Numbered from the stretch's first letter, positions 48,841 through 59,727 are shown. The stretch is DNA of 64,000 bases from Paenarthrobacter sp. AR 02 (GCF_021538675.1 NZ_JAJUKH010000003.1:62001-126000), one strand, 5' to 3'. Numbers and translations are program-made. The notes: generated by a model not told the origin, from the letters alone.

Positions 48841-49770
48841 ATGTCCGTTTCAAGCAAGTCGTCCGGGATCACGTCGAACAGGTGGTTCAAACCCGTCGCC
48901 GTCACCGCAGGAGCTTTGGTGGTGGCACTGATCCTGGTCCTGGTAGCACAGTGGCTCCGGACCCTTCAGCCGGTCCAGCAATTCCTTACGGACTACCCCG
49001 GGCATTCAGCGATCCCTGAAGGTACTCCTACCGGATTCCCTGCCTGGCTTAACTGGACGCACTTCCTCAACATGTTCTTCCTCGTCCTGATCATCCGGTC
49101 GGGCTGGCAGGTTCGCACCACCACGCGGCCCGCGGGCTACTGGACCAGGAACAACAAGGGCTTCATCAAAACCAAGAACCCGCCGACAAAAATCAGCCTG
49201 GACCTCTGGTTCCACCTCACGCTGGACGCGCTGTGGGTCTTGAACGGCATCATCTTCATCGTGCTGCTCTTCGCCACCGGCCAGTGGTTGAGGATCGTCC
49301 CCACCAGTTGGGACGTCTTCCCCAACGCCGTCTCCGCCGGCCTGCAGTACGCCTCGCTGAACTGGCCCGTTGAAAACGGCTGGAACAACTACAACAGCCT
49401 CCAGCTCCTGACCTACTTCGTCACGGTGTTCATTGCGGCCCCGCTCGCCATCATCACCGGCATCCGGATGTCCGGCGCATGGCCCAAGAAGGCTGCTATC
49501 AACAAGTTCTACCCGATCGAGCTGGCCCGCAAGATCCACTTCCCGGTGATGATCTACTTCGTTGCCTTCGTGATCGTCCACGTAACCCTGGTTCTGGCCA
49601 CTGGCGCGCTGAACAACCTGAACCACATGTACGCGTCCAACAACGATTACAGCTGGTGGGGCTTCGGGATCTTCGCGGCTTCTATCGTCTTTACGGCGGC
49701 GGCCTGGTTCCTGGCTCACCCACTGTTCCTGCGTCCCATCGCCTCACTCATGGGCAAGGTCTCACGCTAA
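48841..49770 (+). CDS. Cytochrome b561-like membrane protein
   Basis: A 309-residue protein with about five hydrophobic helices. Likely haem ligands are in NWTHFLNMFFLVLI (about 73), WFHLTLDALWVL (about 126) and KIHFPVMIYFVAFVIVH (about 230-246). It resembles the cytochrome b/b6 domain proteins of hydrogenase or formate dehydrogenase complexes. No catalytic subunit is adjacent. A terminator follows at 49788. Redox partner unknown. Confidence 0.82.
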   Translation: MSVSSKSSGITSNRWFKPVAVTAGALVVALILVLVAQWLRTLQPVQQFLTDYPGHSAIPEGTPTGFPAWLNWTHFLNMFFLVLIIRSGWQVRTTTRPAGYWTRNNKGFIKTKNPPTKISLDLWFHLTLDALWVLNGIIFIVLLFATGQWLRIVPTSWDVFPNAVSAGLQYASLNWPVENGWNNYNSLQLLTYFVTVFIAAPLAIITGIRMSGAWPKKAAINKFYPIELARKIHFPVMIYFVAFVIVHVTLVLATGALNNLNHMYASNNDYSWWGFGIFAASIVFTAAAWFLAHPLFLRPIASLMGKVSR

Positions 49771-49787
49771 AGCTCACGCAAAAAGCA

Positions 49788-49819
49788 GCAGCCGCCTCGG
49801 AACACTCCGAGGCGGCTGC
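49788..49819. terminator. Bidirectional terminator
   Basis: GCAGCCGCCTCGG and CCGAGGCGGCTGC form a perfect 13-bp stem around a 6-nt loop with A- and T-runs at the two ends. It serves the convergent cytochrome and kinase genes. Confidence 0.9.
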
Positions 49820-49832
49820 TTTCGTATAGGTG

Positions 49833-50669
49833 TTAGGACAGCGCCCCACCCTGCCACAGAGCGTCAAAAGGAGCGCCCGAGGTTACTCGATTCTTGATAC
49901 CTTCGGTGACGAAGGCCTTGGCAGTGCGTGCGGCTTCCAGCGGTGTGGCACCCTTCGCCAGCTCTGCGGTTACGGCCGCGGCCAGCGAGCAGCCCGCACC
50001 TGAGACAGCAACATCGCCCACCTTCGGAGCGCGCAGGACTTCCAGCGTCTCGCCGTCGTAATAGACGTCGACGGCGTCCGGGCCTTCCAGCCGCACCCCG
50101 CCCTTGGCGAGGACTGCCGCGCCGCTGATCTTGTGAATGCGGATGGCAGCAGCCTTAAGGGATTCTTCGTCGGTAATCGTGAGCCCGGACAAGGACTCGG
50201 CTTCGAAGTGGTTCGGCGTGACGAAAGTAGCCAGCGGCAGGATCTGGGCCTTCAGCGCCTGGTCGGTGTCCAGGGCGTGGCCCGGCTCCTGGCCTTTGCA
50301 GATCAAAACAGGATCCAAAACCACATTCGCGAAAGCGCCGTCCGTCAACGCCTTTTCCACCGTGCTGATGGTCGCCGGGCTGCCGAGCATGCCGATCTTC
50401 ACGGTGTCCAAAACGGAAGGCGCGCCGGAAGCGGCACCATAGGCCGCCGTCGTGGCTTCAAGTTGGTCCGCGATGACCTGCTGGTCCACCGGCACAAAGC
50501 GGTGGTTCCAGTTGTCCTGCGGGTTGAAGGAAACGATGCACGTGAGGTTCGCGATCCCGAACACTCCGAGCTCCTGGAAGGTCTTGAGGTCCGCTTGGGC
50601 GCCGGCGCCACCGGTCGCTTCGGAACCGGCGATGGTCAGTGCAATAGCGGGAGCAGCGGCAGATGTCAT
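49833..50669 (-). CDS. thiD: Hydroxymethylpyrimidine/pyridoxine kinase
   Basis: A 278-residue ribokinase-fold enzyme. [20 protein letters not shown] (residues 12-31) and DPVLICKG are family motifs, with [18 protein letters not shown] near the C-terminus (anion hole). In this subgroup ThiD and pyridoxine kinase are hard to separate, so either vitamin B1 or B6 salvage is possible. No other thiamine gene is adjacent. The symbol is by family. Confidence 0.85.
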   Translation of the reverse strand: MTSAAAPAIALTIAGSEATGGAGAQADLKTFQELGVFGIANLTCIVSFNPQDNWNHRFVPVDQQVIADQLEATTAAYGAASGAPSVLDTVKIGMLGSPATISTVEKALTDGAFANVVLDPVLICKGQEPGHALDTDQALKAQILPLATFVTPNHFEAESLSGLTITDEESLKAAAIRIHKISGAAVLAKGGVRLEGPDAVDVYYDGETLEVLRAPKVGDVAVSGAGCSLAAAVTAELAKGATPLEAARTAKAFVTEGIKNRVTSGAPFDALWQGGALS

Positions 50670-50712
50670 GTGTCCATTTTGGCAGTTGCTCCGGTCCCGC
50701 TCCTAAACGGGC

Positions 50713-51705
50713 CTAGCCGTGCAGGGCCCGGTAGGCGGCCTCCGCGGCGGGATGCAAGGGCACGCCGGCGGTGTTAACCAGTGTTTCCGGGCTGAGGAAT
50801 TGCACTCCGGTGCTCGACTTCGGAACCAACTCCTGGGCTTGTTCCACCAGCAGTTCCACGGTCTGGCGAACAATGTTGTCGGCGAGGTCCCTCCGGCAGA
50901 GGAGGAGGTTGGCGACGCCGACCGTCCACACAGCGGGCGCGTCACCATAACTGTTGGTGGGTATAAGGACGCGGTCGTAGAACGGTCCGAATTGCGAGCG
51001 CGTCGCGTTGATGAGCTCGGACAGGTCCACCAGGTGCAGGCCCACGTTTTTGGCGGTGGCGGTGATCGCGGCGGTGGGAACGCCTCCGGACCAGAACAGT
51101 GCATCGATGGTCCGGGCCTGGAGCGCCGCGAGCCCCTGGTTCAGCCCCAGGTTCACTTGCGTGAGCGGGGAACCGGCTTTCGCGGACGACAGGTTCGACG
51201 CCGCGATGATTCTGGGAGCCGTAAGGGATGTCCCCGACCCCACCTCGCCCACGCCCACGGTTTTGCCCGCGAGGTCGGCGAAATTCCGGATGCCGCTGTC
51301 CTTCCGCACGATGCAGTGGACGTAGTTCTGGTAGACCTTGCCGAGAGCCACGAGATCTGCAGGCTCGGGCGGCCGATCGCCGCGGCTCGACTGCTGGGCG
51401 GCCGCGTCCGCGAGCGCGACGGCGAATGTCGCCTCCCCGGCCACCACCCGCCTGATGTTCTCCAGGCTCCCGCCGGTAACTACAGGTTCCGCGGTTTCGG
51501 CCACGCCTTCTTTTTGCAGCAAGGATGCGAGCAAAGTGGCGAACTCCAGGTAGAAGCCGCCCGCTTCACCGCCGGCCACTGTCAGTTTCCGGGGGCGTTC
51601 GTCCGGGGTGCAGGCCGCTGTTGCGGGGAGGAAAAGGCCTGCCACGCCAACGGACAGTCCGGCTTTGAGCACAGACCGCCGGGGCATCACCTTCGATTCA
51701 GGCAT
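50713..51705 (-). CDS. TAXI-type solute-binding lipoprotein
   Basis: A 330-residue periplasmic-type binding protein of the TRAP-associated TAXI class. It begins with a twin-arginine/lipoprotein signal (PRRSVLKAG then ATAAC). TVAGGEAGGFYLEFATLLASLL and LFWSGGVPTAAITATAK are typical. Its start overlaps the end of the histidine kinase by 8 nt. No TAXI permease gene is nearby, which suggests a sensing role for the kinase. Glutamate or a carboxylate is a typical ligand. Confidence 0.88.
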   Translation of the reverse strand: MPESKVMPRRSVLKAGLSVGVAGLFLPATAACTPDERPRKLTVAGGEAGGFYLEFATLLASLLQKEGVAETAEPVVTGGSLENIRRVVAGEATFAVALADAAAQQSSRGDRPPEPADLVALGKVYQNYVHCIVRKDSGIRNFADLAGKTVGVGEVGSGTSLTAPRIIAASNLSSAKAGSPLTQVNLGLNQGLAALQARTIDALFWSGGVPTAAITATAKNVGLHLVDLSELINATRSQFGPFYDRVLIPTNSYGDAPAVWTVGVANLLLCRRDLADNIVRQTVELLVEQAQELVPKSSTGVQFLSPETLVNTAGVPLHPAAEAAYRALHG

Positions 51706-53113
51706 TCGGGCTGTCCTCCGGTGTCGCGAACTCGAGCCGGGCCGTCAGCCCCTGGGGATCGCGAGCTTCGATGACGAGCCGGCCGCCGTTTGCTTGGGCC
51801 AGCCGATCCACGATGGTCATGCCCAACCCGTTGCCGGGAATCGTGCTGTGCTGCGGCGCCCGCCAGAACCTGGTGGTGGAAGCGGCACGCTGCTCGGCCG
51901 GGAGGCCGGGGCCGTCGTCGGAAATTACGACGGCGGTCCCTCCTGCCGTCTGCTGCGTACCCACCGTGATGGTGGCCCCGGGGGCGTACTTGATGGCGTT
52001 GGCAATGAGTTCTCCCACCATGTGCGCAAGTTCGTCGGGGTCGCAGCTGATCTGGTTTCCATGTGCGGGGCCCTCCAACGTCAGCCGGGATCCGGCCCGT
52101 TGAGCGGCTGGCCCGGCGCGTTCCACTTCTCCCTGCAGGATGGGGAAGGGATCGATGATGGCTTGGCGCTGGTGCTCTGCGGGCTTACCCTGGCGGGTGG
52201 TCCCCTCGAAGGCGCGATGCTCAGCGGTAGCCAGCTTCAGCACGCCGTCGAGCATTTCCTCCACCCGCTCAAGTTCCGCCACGACGCCGACTGCCGCAGC
52301 CTTTTCGGACTGTCCTTTGAGTTCCAGCTGCAGCAAATCGATCCGCAGCCGAAGCGCCCCGACAGGGTTTCGGAGTTGATGGGACGTGTCTGCGATCAGC
52401 CGGCGCTGGGACTCCATACTCTCCGTGACGGTGTCCGCCATGGCGGTGAAGGAGCGGCTGAGTTCGCGCAGTTCGGGCGGTCCGGCGTCGGGGAGCTGGC
52501 TTGTTTTGCCCGTGGTTTCGAGCTCGTGGACTGCCTTGCTGAGCCGACTGACTGGACGCAGGACCCACCCGGTGATCCGCGCTGCGGCGAGCAGGAGCAA
52601 AGCTCCAAAGGCAATTGCCGCGAATCCGACTATCAGCCACCGCTCCCGCAGCTTTTGCCGGGCGGCATCGAGATTGACTTCCAGGACGGCCTCGCCGAGC
52701 ACTTGGCTGGCCGTGCCGAACGACCTGGAAATGATGTCGTTGCCGGTCCCGAAAGCACTGATGGGGTTAAGGGTTGTGTCGCTGAGGTTGAGGCTCGCCC
52801 GGTTCAGTGCATCCTGGACGTCGGGCCGCTCTTCGCTGAGTCCGCCGGAACGGACGGTTCTTTCCTGGAGTCGGATCAGGATACCTTCGCCGTAGAGCTC
52901 TGAGTAGCGGTCCATTTCACGCTGCAGCTGGGTGGTGTCTTTGTCTTGGGCGGCGTCGTTGGCCAATTGCGCGAAACGGTTGAGCGCGGCGACGCGGTTG
53001 ATCTGAAGTTCCTGGGTGAGCTCCCGGCTGGCCGAGGTCAGGATCACGCTGGAGACCGTCACCACGATGATCACCACCAGCAGGCTCAGGATGCTGAGAA
53101 CTCGGACTTTCAC
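51698..53113 (-). CDS. Sensor histidine kinase
   Basis: A 471-residue kinase. One helix at residues 5-27 and another near 180 flank an extracytoplasmic sensor, followed by HAMP. The phospho-acceptor is in DTSHQLRNPVGAL (about 263). The ATPase boxes are ELIANAIKYAPG, SDDGPGLP and GNGLGMTIVDRL. The GTG at 53113 overlaps the response-regulator stop; a longer in-frame extension encodes non-family sequence. It is cotranscribed with the regulator and the TAXI protein. Confidence 0.92.
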   Translation of the reverse strand: MKVRVLSILSLLVVIIVVTVSSVILTSASRELTQELQINRVAALNRFAQLANDAAQDKDTTQLQREMDRYSELYGEGILIRLQERTVRSGGLSEERPDVQDALNRASLNLSDTTLNPISAFGTGNDIISRSFGTASQVLGEAVLEVNLDAARQKLRERWLIVGFAAIAFGALLLLAAARITGWVLRPVSRLSKAVHELETTGKTSQLPDAGPPELRELSRSFTAMADTVTESMESQRRLIADTSHQLRNPVGALRLRIDLLQLELKGQSEKAAAVGVVAELERVEEMLDGVLKLATAEHRAFEGTTRQGKPAEHQRQAIIDPFPILQGEVERAGPAAQRAGSRLTLEGPAHGNQISCDPDELAHMVGELIANAIKYAPGATITVGTQQTAGGTAVVISDDGPGLPAEQRAASTTRFWRAPQHSTIPGNGLGMTIVDRLAQANGGRLVIEARDPQGLTARLEFATPEDSPNA

Positions 53114-53778
53114 GGTTGCTCTACCCGGTAGCCGACGCCCCGGACATTGATGATGAATCCGGGCAACTGGAGCTTGGACCTGAGGCCGGTGAGGTGAACG
53201 TCCAAGGACCTGGAATGCGTGACGAACGCGTCGCCCCACAGTGCGTCCAGGATCTGCTCGCGCGTCACCACCGAACCCGCGTTCCTGACGAGGAGGCCGA
53301 GGAGGTCGAACTCGGTTGCTGTCAGGGCGAGCTTCCGTTCGCCGACGACGGCAATGCGGCGGTCGAGGTCTACTTCCAGTTCGCCGAGGACTATTGCGTG
53401 CGGAGCTTCCTGGCCGCCGCGGTTGGTCCGCCGGGTGACCGCTTCGATCCTGGCCAGCAATTCGACCAGCTTCACGGGTTTCACCAGGTAGTCATCGGCG
53501 CCCGAACGGAGACCCAGGACCACGCTTCGCTCGTCATCCCGGGCCGTCAGGATGAGGATCGGAACTGCGCTCACCTGGCGCAGCTTACGCAGCACATCCA
53601 AACCATCCATGTCCGGGAGCCCCAGGTCCAGCAGGATCACCTCGTGCTGCCTGTGCGCCAGCAACGCATCCTCCCCGCGGGAAACCCGGGTGTGCGTGTG
53701 CCCTGCCGAGGCAACGGCTGCGCTCAAGGCCGACGCCATGGCGTCGTCATCCTCGACGATGAGCACGTGCACTGTCAT
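53110..53778 (-). CDS. OmpR-family response regulator
   Basis: A 222-residue regulator. The receiver domain has VEDDDAMA, the phosphorylated Asp in VILLDLGLPDMDG (about residue 51) and the conserved Lys in YLVKPVKL. The C-terminal winged helix ends with INVRGVGYRVEQP. It overlaps the kinase gene. The MHS transporter upstream is the probable target by position. Confidence 0.93.
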   Translation of the reverse strand: MTVHVLIVEDDDAMASALSAAVASAGHTHTRVSRGEDALLAHRQHEVILLDLGLPDMDGLDVLRKLRQVSAVPILILTARDDERSVVLGLRSGADDYLVKPVKLVELLARIEAVTRRTNRGGQEAPHAIVLGELEVDLDRRIAVVGERKLALTATEFDLLGLLVRNAGSVVTREQILDALWGDAFVTHSRSLDVHLTGLRSKLQLPGFIINVRGVGYRVEQP

Positions 53779-53819
53779 GGTCCTTTGGATTGGGGCTGGT
53801 TCGCTACTAGAGCTTAACG

Positions 53820-53878
53820 TTGTGAGGCCCGTTCTGCGCCCTTCGGAGTATCCAAGGTGCGCAGAACGGGCCTCACAA
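53820..53878 (-). terminator. 20-bp perfect inverted repeat after the MHS gene
   Basis: TTGTGAGGCCCGTTCTGCGC (53820-53839) and its exact complement (53859-53878) flank a 19-nt loop. It lies between the MHS transporter and the two-component genes. No T-run follows. The stem is long enough to be an RNase III substrate or a strong terminator. Confidence 0.65.
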
Positions 53879-53888
53879 GGCAGGTAGG

Positions 53889-55286
53889 TCAGGCGTCGAC
53901 GCGATCCTTCGTGCCGTCGTCGTCCTTCGCGGAGCCCTTCGCCACGAACGCGTGGCCCTGCTCCGTATCCAAGTGCGTGGACGTCTTGTTCTTCAGCGCG
54001 AAGATGTACACCAGCAGGGAGATGAAAATCGCCGCCGTGACGTACGTGAAGAACAGATCCACCTGATCCGATTTCTGCAAAGCTGCCCCGATCAGCGGGA
54101 CCGTGCCGCCGAACAGAGAGTTGGCGATGGCGTAACCGAGCCCCACCCCGAGGGCCCGGATCGACGCCGGGAACAGTTCAGCCTTCACCAGTGCGTTGAT
54201 GGAGGTGTAGCCGCCAACTATGAGCAGGCCGCCCATCATCAGCAGGAACGCCATGAACGGATCCTTGGTGCCGGCGAGCGTGGAGAGCAGCGGCCAGGTG
54301 AACAAGACACCGGTCACGCCGAACCAGATCAGCAGGGGCTTGCGGCCGATCTTGTCGGAGATGATGCCGTACACGGGCTGGAGGAGCATGAAGATGAACA
54401 ATGCCCAGAAGTTGATCACGGAGGTGTCCGTCTTGGCGATCCCGGACGTATCGTTCATGAACTTCAGGATGAAGTTGGTGTACGTGTAGAACGCCACGGT
54501 GCCGCCCAAGGTGATGCCGATGCAGATCAACAGCGGCTTCCAGTGCTTGGTGAGCAGGAGCTTCATGGTGCCGGGCTGGGCCTCGCCCTCCACTTTCACG
54601 TGTGCTGCGCGGAGCTGATCGGCGGACAGGGTTTCTTCCATGGACCGGCGAAGCCACAGGACCACCAGAGCGGCGACGCCACCAATAGCGAACGGAATCC
54701 GCCAGCCCCACGCGGTCAGGTCTTCCTTGCTCATGGTGTTCTGCAGGATCACCAGCACCAGCAGCGCGAGCATCTGCCCGCCCACCAGGGTCACGTACTG
54801 GAAGCTCGAGAAGAAGCCGCGGCGCTTCGCCGTCGCTGCCTCGGACATGTAGGTGGCGCTGGTGCCGTACTCGCCGCCAACAGAGAAGCCCTGCACCATG
54901 CGGATGAACACCAGCAAAATCATGGCCCACAAGCCGATGACCTGCTGTGTTGGCATGATCGCGATCGCGAATGAGCCAGCGGACATCATGGTCACGCTCA
55001 GCGTCAGCGCCGCCTTGCGGCCCTTCCGGTCGGCGTACCGGCCGAAGAACCAGCTGCCGATGGGACGCATGATGAACGACGTCGAGAACACAGCCATCGC
55101 TTCCAGGCCGGCTTGCAGATCATCGGAGGAGTTGAAGAAGTGCGACTGGAAATACGCCGCGAACGCCGTGTAGACGTAGACGTCGAACCACTCCACGAGG
55201 TTGCCCGCGGAGCCCTTGAGGATATTGCTGACTGCCTTGCGTGTCTGGGCGGCTTCGCTCAGAGGTGCAGCTTGCTGGGTGCTCAT
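53889..55286 (-). CDS. MHS-family metabolite:H+ symporter
   Basis: A 465-residue, 12-helix MFS transporter of the metabolite:H+ symporter type (KgtP/ProP-like). Signatures are NLVEWFDVYVYTAFAAYF, the GRYADRKGRKAAL loop and QGFSVGGEYGTSATYMSE. The ATG at 55286 (MSTQQAAPLS) is chosen; a longer frame upstream is low-complexity. Carboxylates are the usual substrates. Adjacent sensor genes suggest substrate-induced expression. Confidence 0.9.
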   Translation of the reverse strand: MSTQQAAPLSEAAQTRKAVSNILKGSAGNLVEWFDVYVYTAFAAYFQSHFFNSSDDLQAGLEAMAVFSTSFIMRPIGSWFFGRYADRKGRKAALTLSVTMMSAGSFAIAIMPTQQVIGLWAMILLVFIRMVQGFSVGGEYGTSATYMSEAATAKRRGFFSSFQYVTLVGGQMLALLVLVILQNTMSKEDLTAWGWRIPFAIGGVAALVVLWLRRSMEETLSADQLRAAHVKVEGEAQPGTMKLLLTKHWKPLLICIGITLGGTVAFYTYTNFILKFMNDTSGIAKTDTSVINFWALFIFMLLQPVYGIISDKIGRKPLLIWFGVTGVLFTWPLLSTLAGTKDPFMAFLLMMGGLLIVGGYTSINALVKAELFPASIRALGVGLGYAIANSLFGGTVPLIGAALQKSDQVDLFFTYVTAAIFISLLVYIFALKNKTSTHLDTEQGHAFVAKGSAKDDDGTKDRVDA

Positions 55287-55853
55287 CAATGAACCTTCCT
55301 GGACGGCGGCGTTTTGCTGCGGCCGTGTCTTGCATGAGTTCGTTCTGTCCATGAAGCTCGTGCTCATGGCGTCCTTGCGCATGGCTCTTCGTTGACTAAG
55401 AAAGGTCCTCCAGGGTGAAGAGGACGTATTCCAAACTATGGGTGATGCACGGCACAGCCATAGCCCGCGGGGCATTTCCTAACACTTCCTTAGGAATCGG
55501 GCTGCGTGGCTTGGTGTGGGGACGGCAGTCCGACGGCGGCTGCTCACCTGTCGACGCTCTCTCACGTTCCTCCCGGTTGAGGCGGACGCTCTCTCACATC
55601 CCTCCCGGTTGTGGCGCCGGGGGACGGCGGGTGTGAGTGAGGGTTGGTGGGAAGGGGGTGGGATGTGAGTGAGGGTTGGTGGGAAGGGGGTGGGGTGTGA
55701 GGGAGGGTTGGGGGGAGGGGGGTGGGATGTGAGAGAGGATCGGCGGTGGGACAATGGAACCGGTGACGGGCAAGATGCCCCACCGCCAGTGCTAATACAG
55801 CGGGGCAGCCAGCATGCGGCGGCCTGCGCGAACCACTACGAAATGGATGACCC
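55287..55853. other. Gene-free region with 32-bp repeat arrays
   Basis: This 567-bp stretch lies between the divergent MHS transporter and yhhQ genes. The left part (55287-55550) carries the MHS promoter side and no clear motif. The middle is the 32-bp array. The right part holds the yhhQ leader. No preQ1-type riboswitch was recognised. Confidence 0.7.
55554..55760. repeat. Head-to-head 32-bp repeat array, G-rich
   Basis: Two units read ACGCTCTCTCACRT (55554, 55586). Four complementary-strand units begin GTGAG at 55633, 55665, 55697 and 55729, all exactly 32 bp apart. The G-rich units contain GGGTTGGTGGGAAGGG followed by GGTGGG, a canonical G-quadruplex pattern. Units degrade toward the array edge. 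The same unit occurs at 44925. Confidence 0.85.
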
Positions 55854-56559
55854 ATGCCCTCGCCCTCCGGCTCCAGCACGCTGAGCAAGCCTGCACCCCG
55901 CTTCGCCTCGATCGGTTCCCCGTACTTCGGCATCATGTTGGCCGTCATGGCCGTGGTGCTGATCCTGTCTAACATCGGCGCTTCCAAGGGTGTGGAGCTC
56001 GGGCCGATCATCACTGATGGAGGGTTCTTCCTCTTCCCGTTGGCCTACATCCTGGGCGACGTCATGAGCGAGGTCTACGGATTCAAAGTGGCCCGCAAAG
56101 CCATCGTCACCTCGTTTGCCCTAAGTGTGTTCGCCTCTCTTTGCTACTGGGTGATCATCATCCTGCCCGGTTTCAATGATGACTACGGAACCGCCAAGCA
56201 GGCCGCCATCGAGGGCGCTCTGGGTCCGGTTCCGCAGATCGTCCTTGCCTCCCTGCTCGCCTTCCTGGCGGGACAGACCATCAACTCCTGGATCCTGGTG
56301 AAGATGAAGCAGCGCACGGGCGAGAAATCCCTGTGGGCACGCCTCATGGGTTCTTCCGTGGTGGGCGAATTCGTGGACACCCTGATCTTCTGCAGCATCG
56401 CGGCATCCGTCATCGGGATCTCGGACGCTGGCTCGTTCGTCAACTACGTCCTGGTGGGCTTCGTCTACAAGACCGCCGTCGAGTTCCTGTTCGTTCCAAT
56501 CACGGTGCTGGTTGTTGGCTGGATCAAGAAGCGCGAGCCCAGCTACGGCGCAGTCGCAG

Positions 56560-56564
<5 letters not shown>
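55854..56564 (+). CDS. yhhQ: Queuosine precursor transporter
   Basis: A 236-residue, six-helix transporter of the YhhQ/VUT1 family that imports queuine or its precursors. Typical are LSNIGASKGVELG, FPLAYILGDVMSEVYGFKVARKAI and GEFVDTLIFCSIA. It is convergent with tgt, and the two genes share a stop-codon repeat. The pair indicates queuine salvage, since no synthesis gene is seen. Confidence 0.9.
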
Positions 56565-57918
<1,354 letters not shown>

Positions 57919-57964
57919 CTACCTAGTGTGCCAGCTTTACCGGTGGTACCCAGCGGAGAGTGCC

Positions 57965-58675
57965 CTACGACCCGTAGTTCTCCGCCTTCCAGTTGTCCCA
58001 TGAGGACCGGATGTCAGCCAACGTGTGGGCCCCCAGATCGTACGTGGAGGCAATTACCATGGACCCGCCGTCGGGCCTTTTCTCCGGGATCGGCAACTGC
58101 TCGGCGACGATCAGCAGCCCGTCCCCGTGTTCGGCGTAGCTGTGGACGGTGAGGCCAACCTGGTGGCGGCTCTTGAACCAGACTTTGCCGGAGATCTTCT
58201 CGCCGGTAGCAAGGGTGAGCGAGTACTCCTCCCCAACGGGCGGCAGGTCCCCCAGCCCCAACTTCTCGATGGCCGGTCCGCCCTTGCCGGGAAGGGAGAC
58301 GAAGTGGGTTCGCCGGTGTCCGTGCGGATGGCGTTCAAGGGCAAAACGCAGTTGGTGGAGGAAGGTGAGCCAGCCCTGGGTGATGTCCTCGTCCCAGTCC
58401 GCCCACTCCGAATCGTGGTCCAGGGCAACCCTGGTGATCCGCACTTCCGTTCCGCCCGAGACAGGGTGGAGTTCAAAGATGTCGCCGCCGTTGACGGTCA
58501 GGCTCGTGTGATCGGGCCCTTCCACGACGTCGGTGTTGAAGTAGATCTGTTTGATTTCATCGCTCAGGTCCTCGGCCTCCCAGCCGTGCCATTGGGCGAC
58601 CAGCGACGGTTCACGCAGCATTGTCCAAACCTGCTGCGCATCGGCATTAACCACAACGCTCAGATTGTTCGTCAT
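57965..58675 (-). CDS. SRPBCC/AHSA1-like domain protein
   Basis: A 236-residue START-like protein. It starts MTNNLSVVVNADAQQVWTMLREPS (hydrophobic-pocket domain), and DHTSLTVNGGDIFELHPVSGGTEVRITR is the typical AHSA1 strand pair. Length suggests one domain plus a C-terminal repeat. Binding partner unknown. The ATG at 58675 is chosen; longer frames run into unrelated sequence. Confidence 0.78.
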   Translation of the reverse strand: MTNNLSVVVNADAQQVWTMLREPSLVAQWHGWEAEDLSDEIKQIYFNTDVVEGPDHTSLTVNGGDIFELHPVSGGTEVRITRVALDHDSEWADWDEDITQGWLTFLHQLRFALERHPHGHRRTHFVSLPGKGGPAIEKLGLGDLPPVGEEYSLTLATGEKISGKVWFKSRHQVGLTVHSYAEHGDGLLIVAEQLPIPEKRPDGGSMVIASTYDLGAHTLADIRSSWDNWKAENYGS

Positions 58676-58725
58676 GGCTCCGAATCTACCGCCGTTCGCC
58701 CCGGCATAACAGGCCCCGGGACCTG

Positions 58726-59727
58726 TTAGGCCCGCACCGATTCCAGTTCGTTGCCGATCCGCCGGGCCAGTTCGTCCTCGCCGATGGTCTTGGAACCGCC
58801 GTGGGCACGCAGGAACATGAGGGCTTCCAAGCGCAGGAAACGCCATTCGCGCTCGGCCTCGTGGTTGCCGTTGTCGATCGCGCGGAAGATTTCCTTGTCG
58901 TAGAGGTTGGGTTCGTTGAGCGAACGCTGGCGGACCCTGGCATTGATCCGGGCTTTGAAGGGGTCTTCCTCCTGGGATTCGGGCGCGCGGAGCAGTTTTT
59001 CGTAGACGGCTGCCCGTTCGGACTGGCCGGCCTCGCGGCAGATGAAACTGGACAGCGCCAGGGCGCGTTCGATCGACGCCCACCGGTCCAGGTTCCCGTC
59101 GAAAGGCAGGACGTTCAGCAGGTCCGCGACCGCCAGCGCATGGTCCGGATCGCGGAGCACGATGCACAGATCGAAGGCGAGGTCGCTCAGGTCCCGGAGG
59201 CAGCTTCCAGACTTGGTGTTGATGCCCTTCGCCAGCCGCTCCGCTAGCACCTGGACACCGTTCTTGCCCTTGTGCTGGGCGGCCGCGGCCCGCACCACCG
59301 CTTCGGGAGTGCCGTCCGGTTCGGGGATCAGTGCGAGTTCTTCGGCGCTGGGCCCGGTGTACGTGGGGGGGGTTTCGGGACGCGGAGGAACGACGACGGC
59401 GGGCCCAGCGGGCGCTTCGGTGTCGGGTTCTGCGGGGGTGCTGGAGTCCGGTTCGGCTTGGTCTGGCGCGTCGACTGACCCTTCAGCACCAGGGCCGGCA
59501 GGAACTCCGTCACCCACGGGGACACTGGACCCGACAGCGACACTGATGCTGCCGCCGTCGACCGTTGTCACCAGCAGCAGCGCCGGCACGCCGTAATCGT
59601 CGTTCTTCACCTCGACGGCGCGGATTTCGGCGGCTGGACCGTCGCCGGGCGGGAACACAAAATCTCCGGGCTGCAGGTCCCCAGCCTGCTTTTCTTTGTA
59701 CTGCTGTGTGGCTGGGCTGTGAGTCAT
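58726..59727 (-). CDS. Hypothetical protein with Pro/Glu-rich linker
   Basis: A 333-residue protein. Residues 1-65 form a small domain (GDFVFPPGDGPAAEIRAVEVK) and 75-125 a low-complexity linker rich in Pro, Ala, Asp and Glu. The C-terminal two-thirds is helical (LRDLSDLAFDLCIVLRDPDHALAVADLL). No known family is recognised. It lies alone between the START-like gene and a Nudix-like gene. Confidence 0.7.
   Translation of the reverse strand: MTHSPATQQYKEKQAGDLQPGDFVFPPGDGPAAEIRAVEVKNDDYGVPALLLVTTVDGGSISVAVGSSVPVGDGVPAGPGAEGSVDAPDQAEPDSSTPAEPDTEAPAGPAVVVPPRPETPPTYTGPSAEELALIPEPDGTPEAVVRAAAAQHKGKNGVQVLAERLAKGINTKSGSCLRDLSDLAFDLCIVLRDPDHALAVADLLNVLPFDGNLDRWASIERALALSSFICREAGQSERAAVYEKLLRAPESQEEDPFKARINARVRQRSLNEPNLYDKEIFRAIDNGNHEAEREWRFLRLEALMFLRAHGGSKTIGEDELARRIGNELESVRA

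Noticed and set aside
55554..55760. Possible CRISPR array
   Set aside because: Units are contiguous at 32 bp with no unique spacers. They occur in both orientations and no cas gene is near.
55760..55853. preQ1 riboswitch upstream of yhhQ
   Set aside because: No loop motif or A-rich tail typical of preQ1 aptamers was recognised in the leader.
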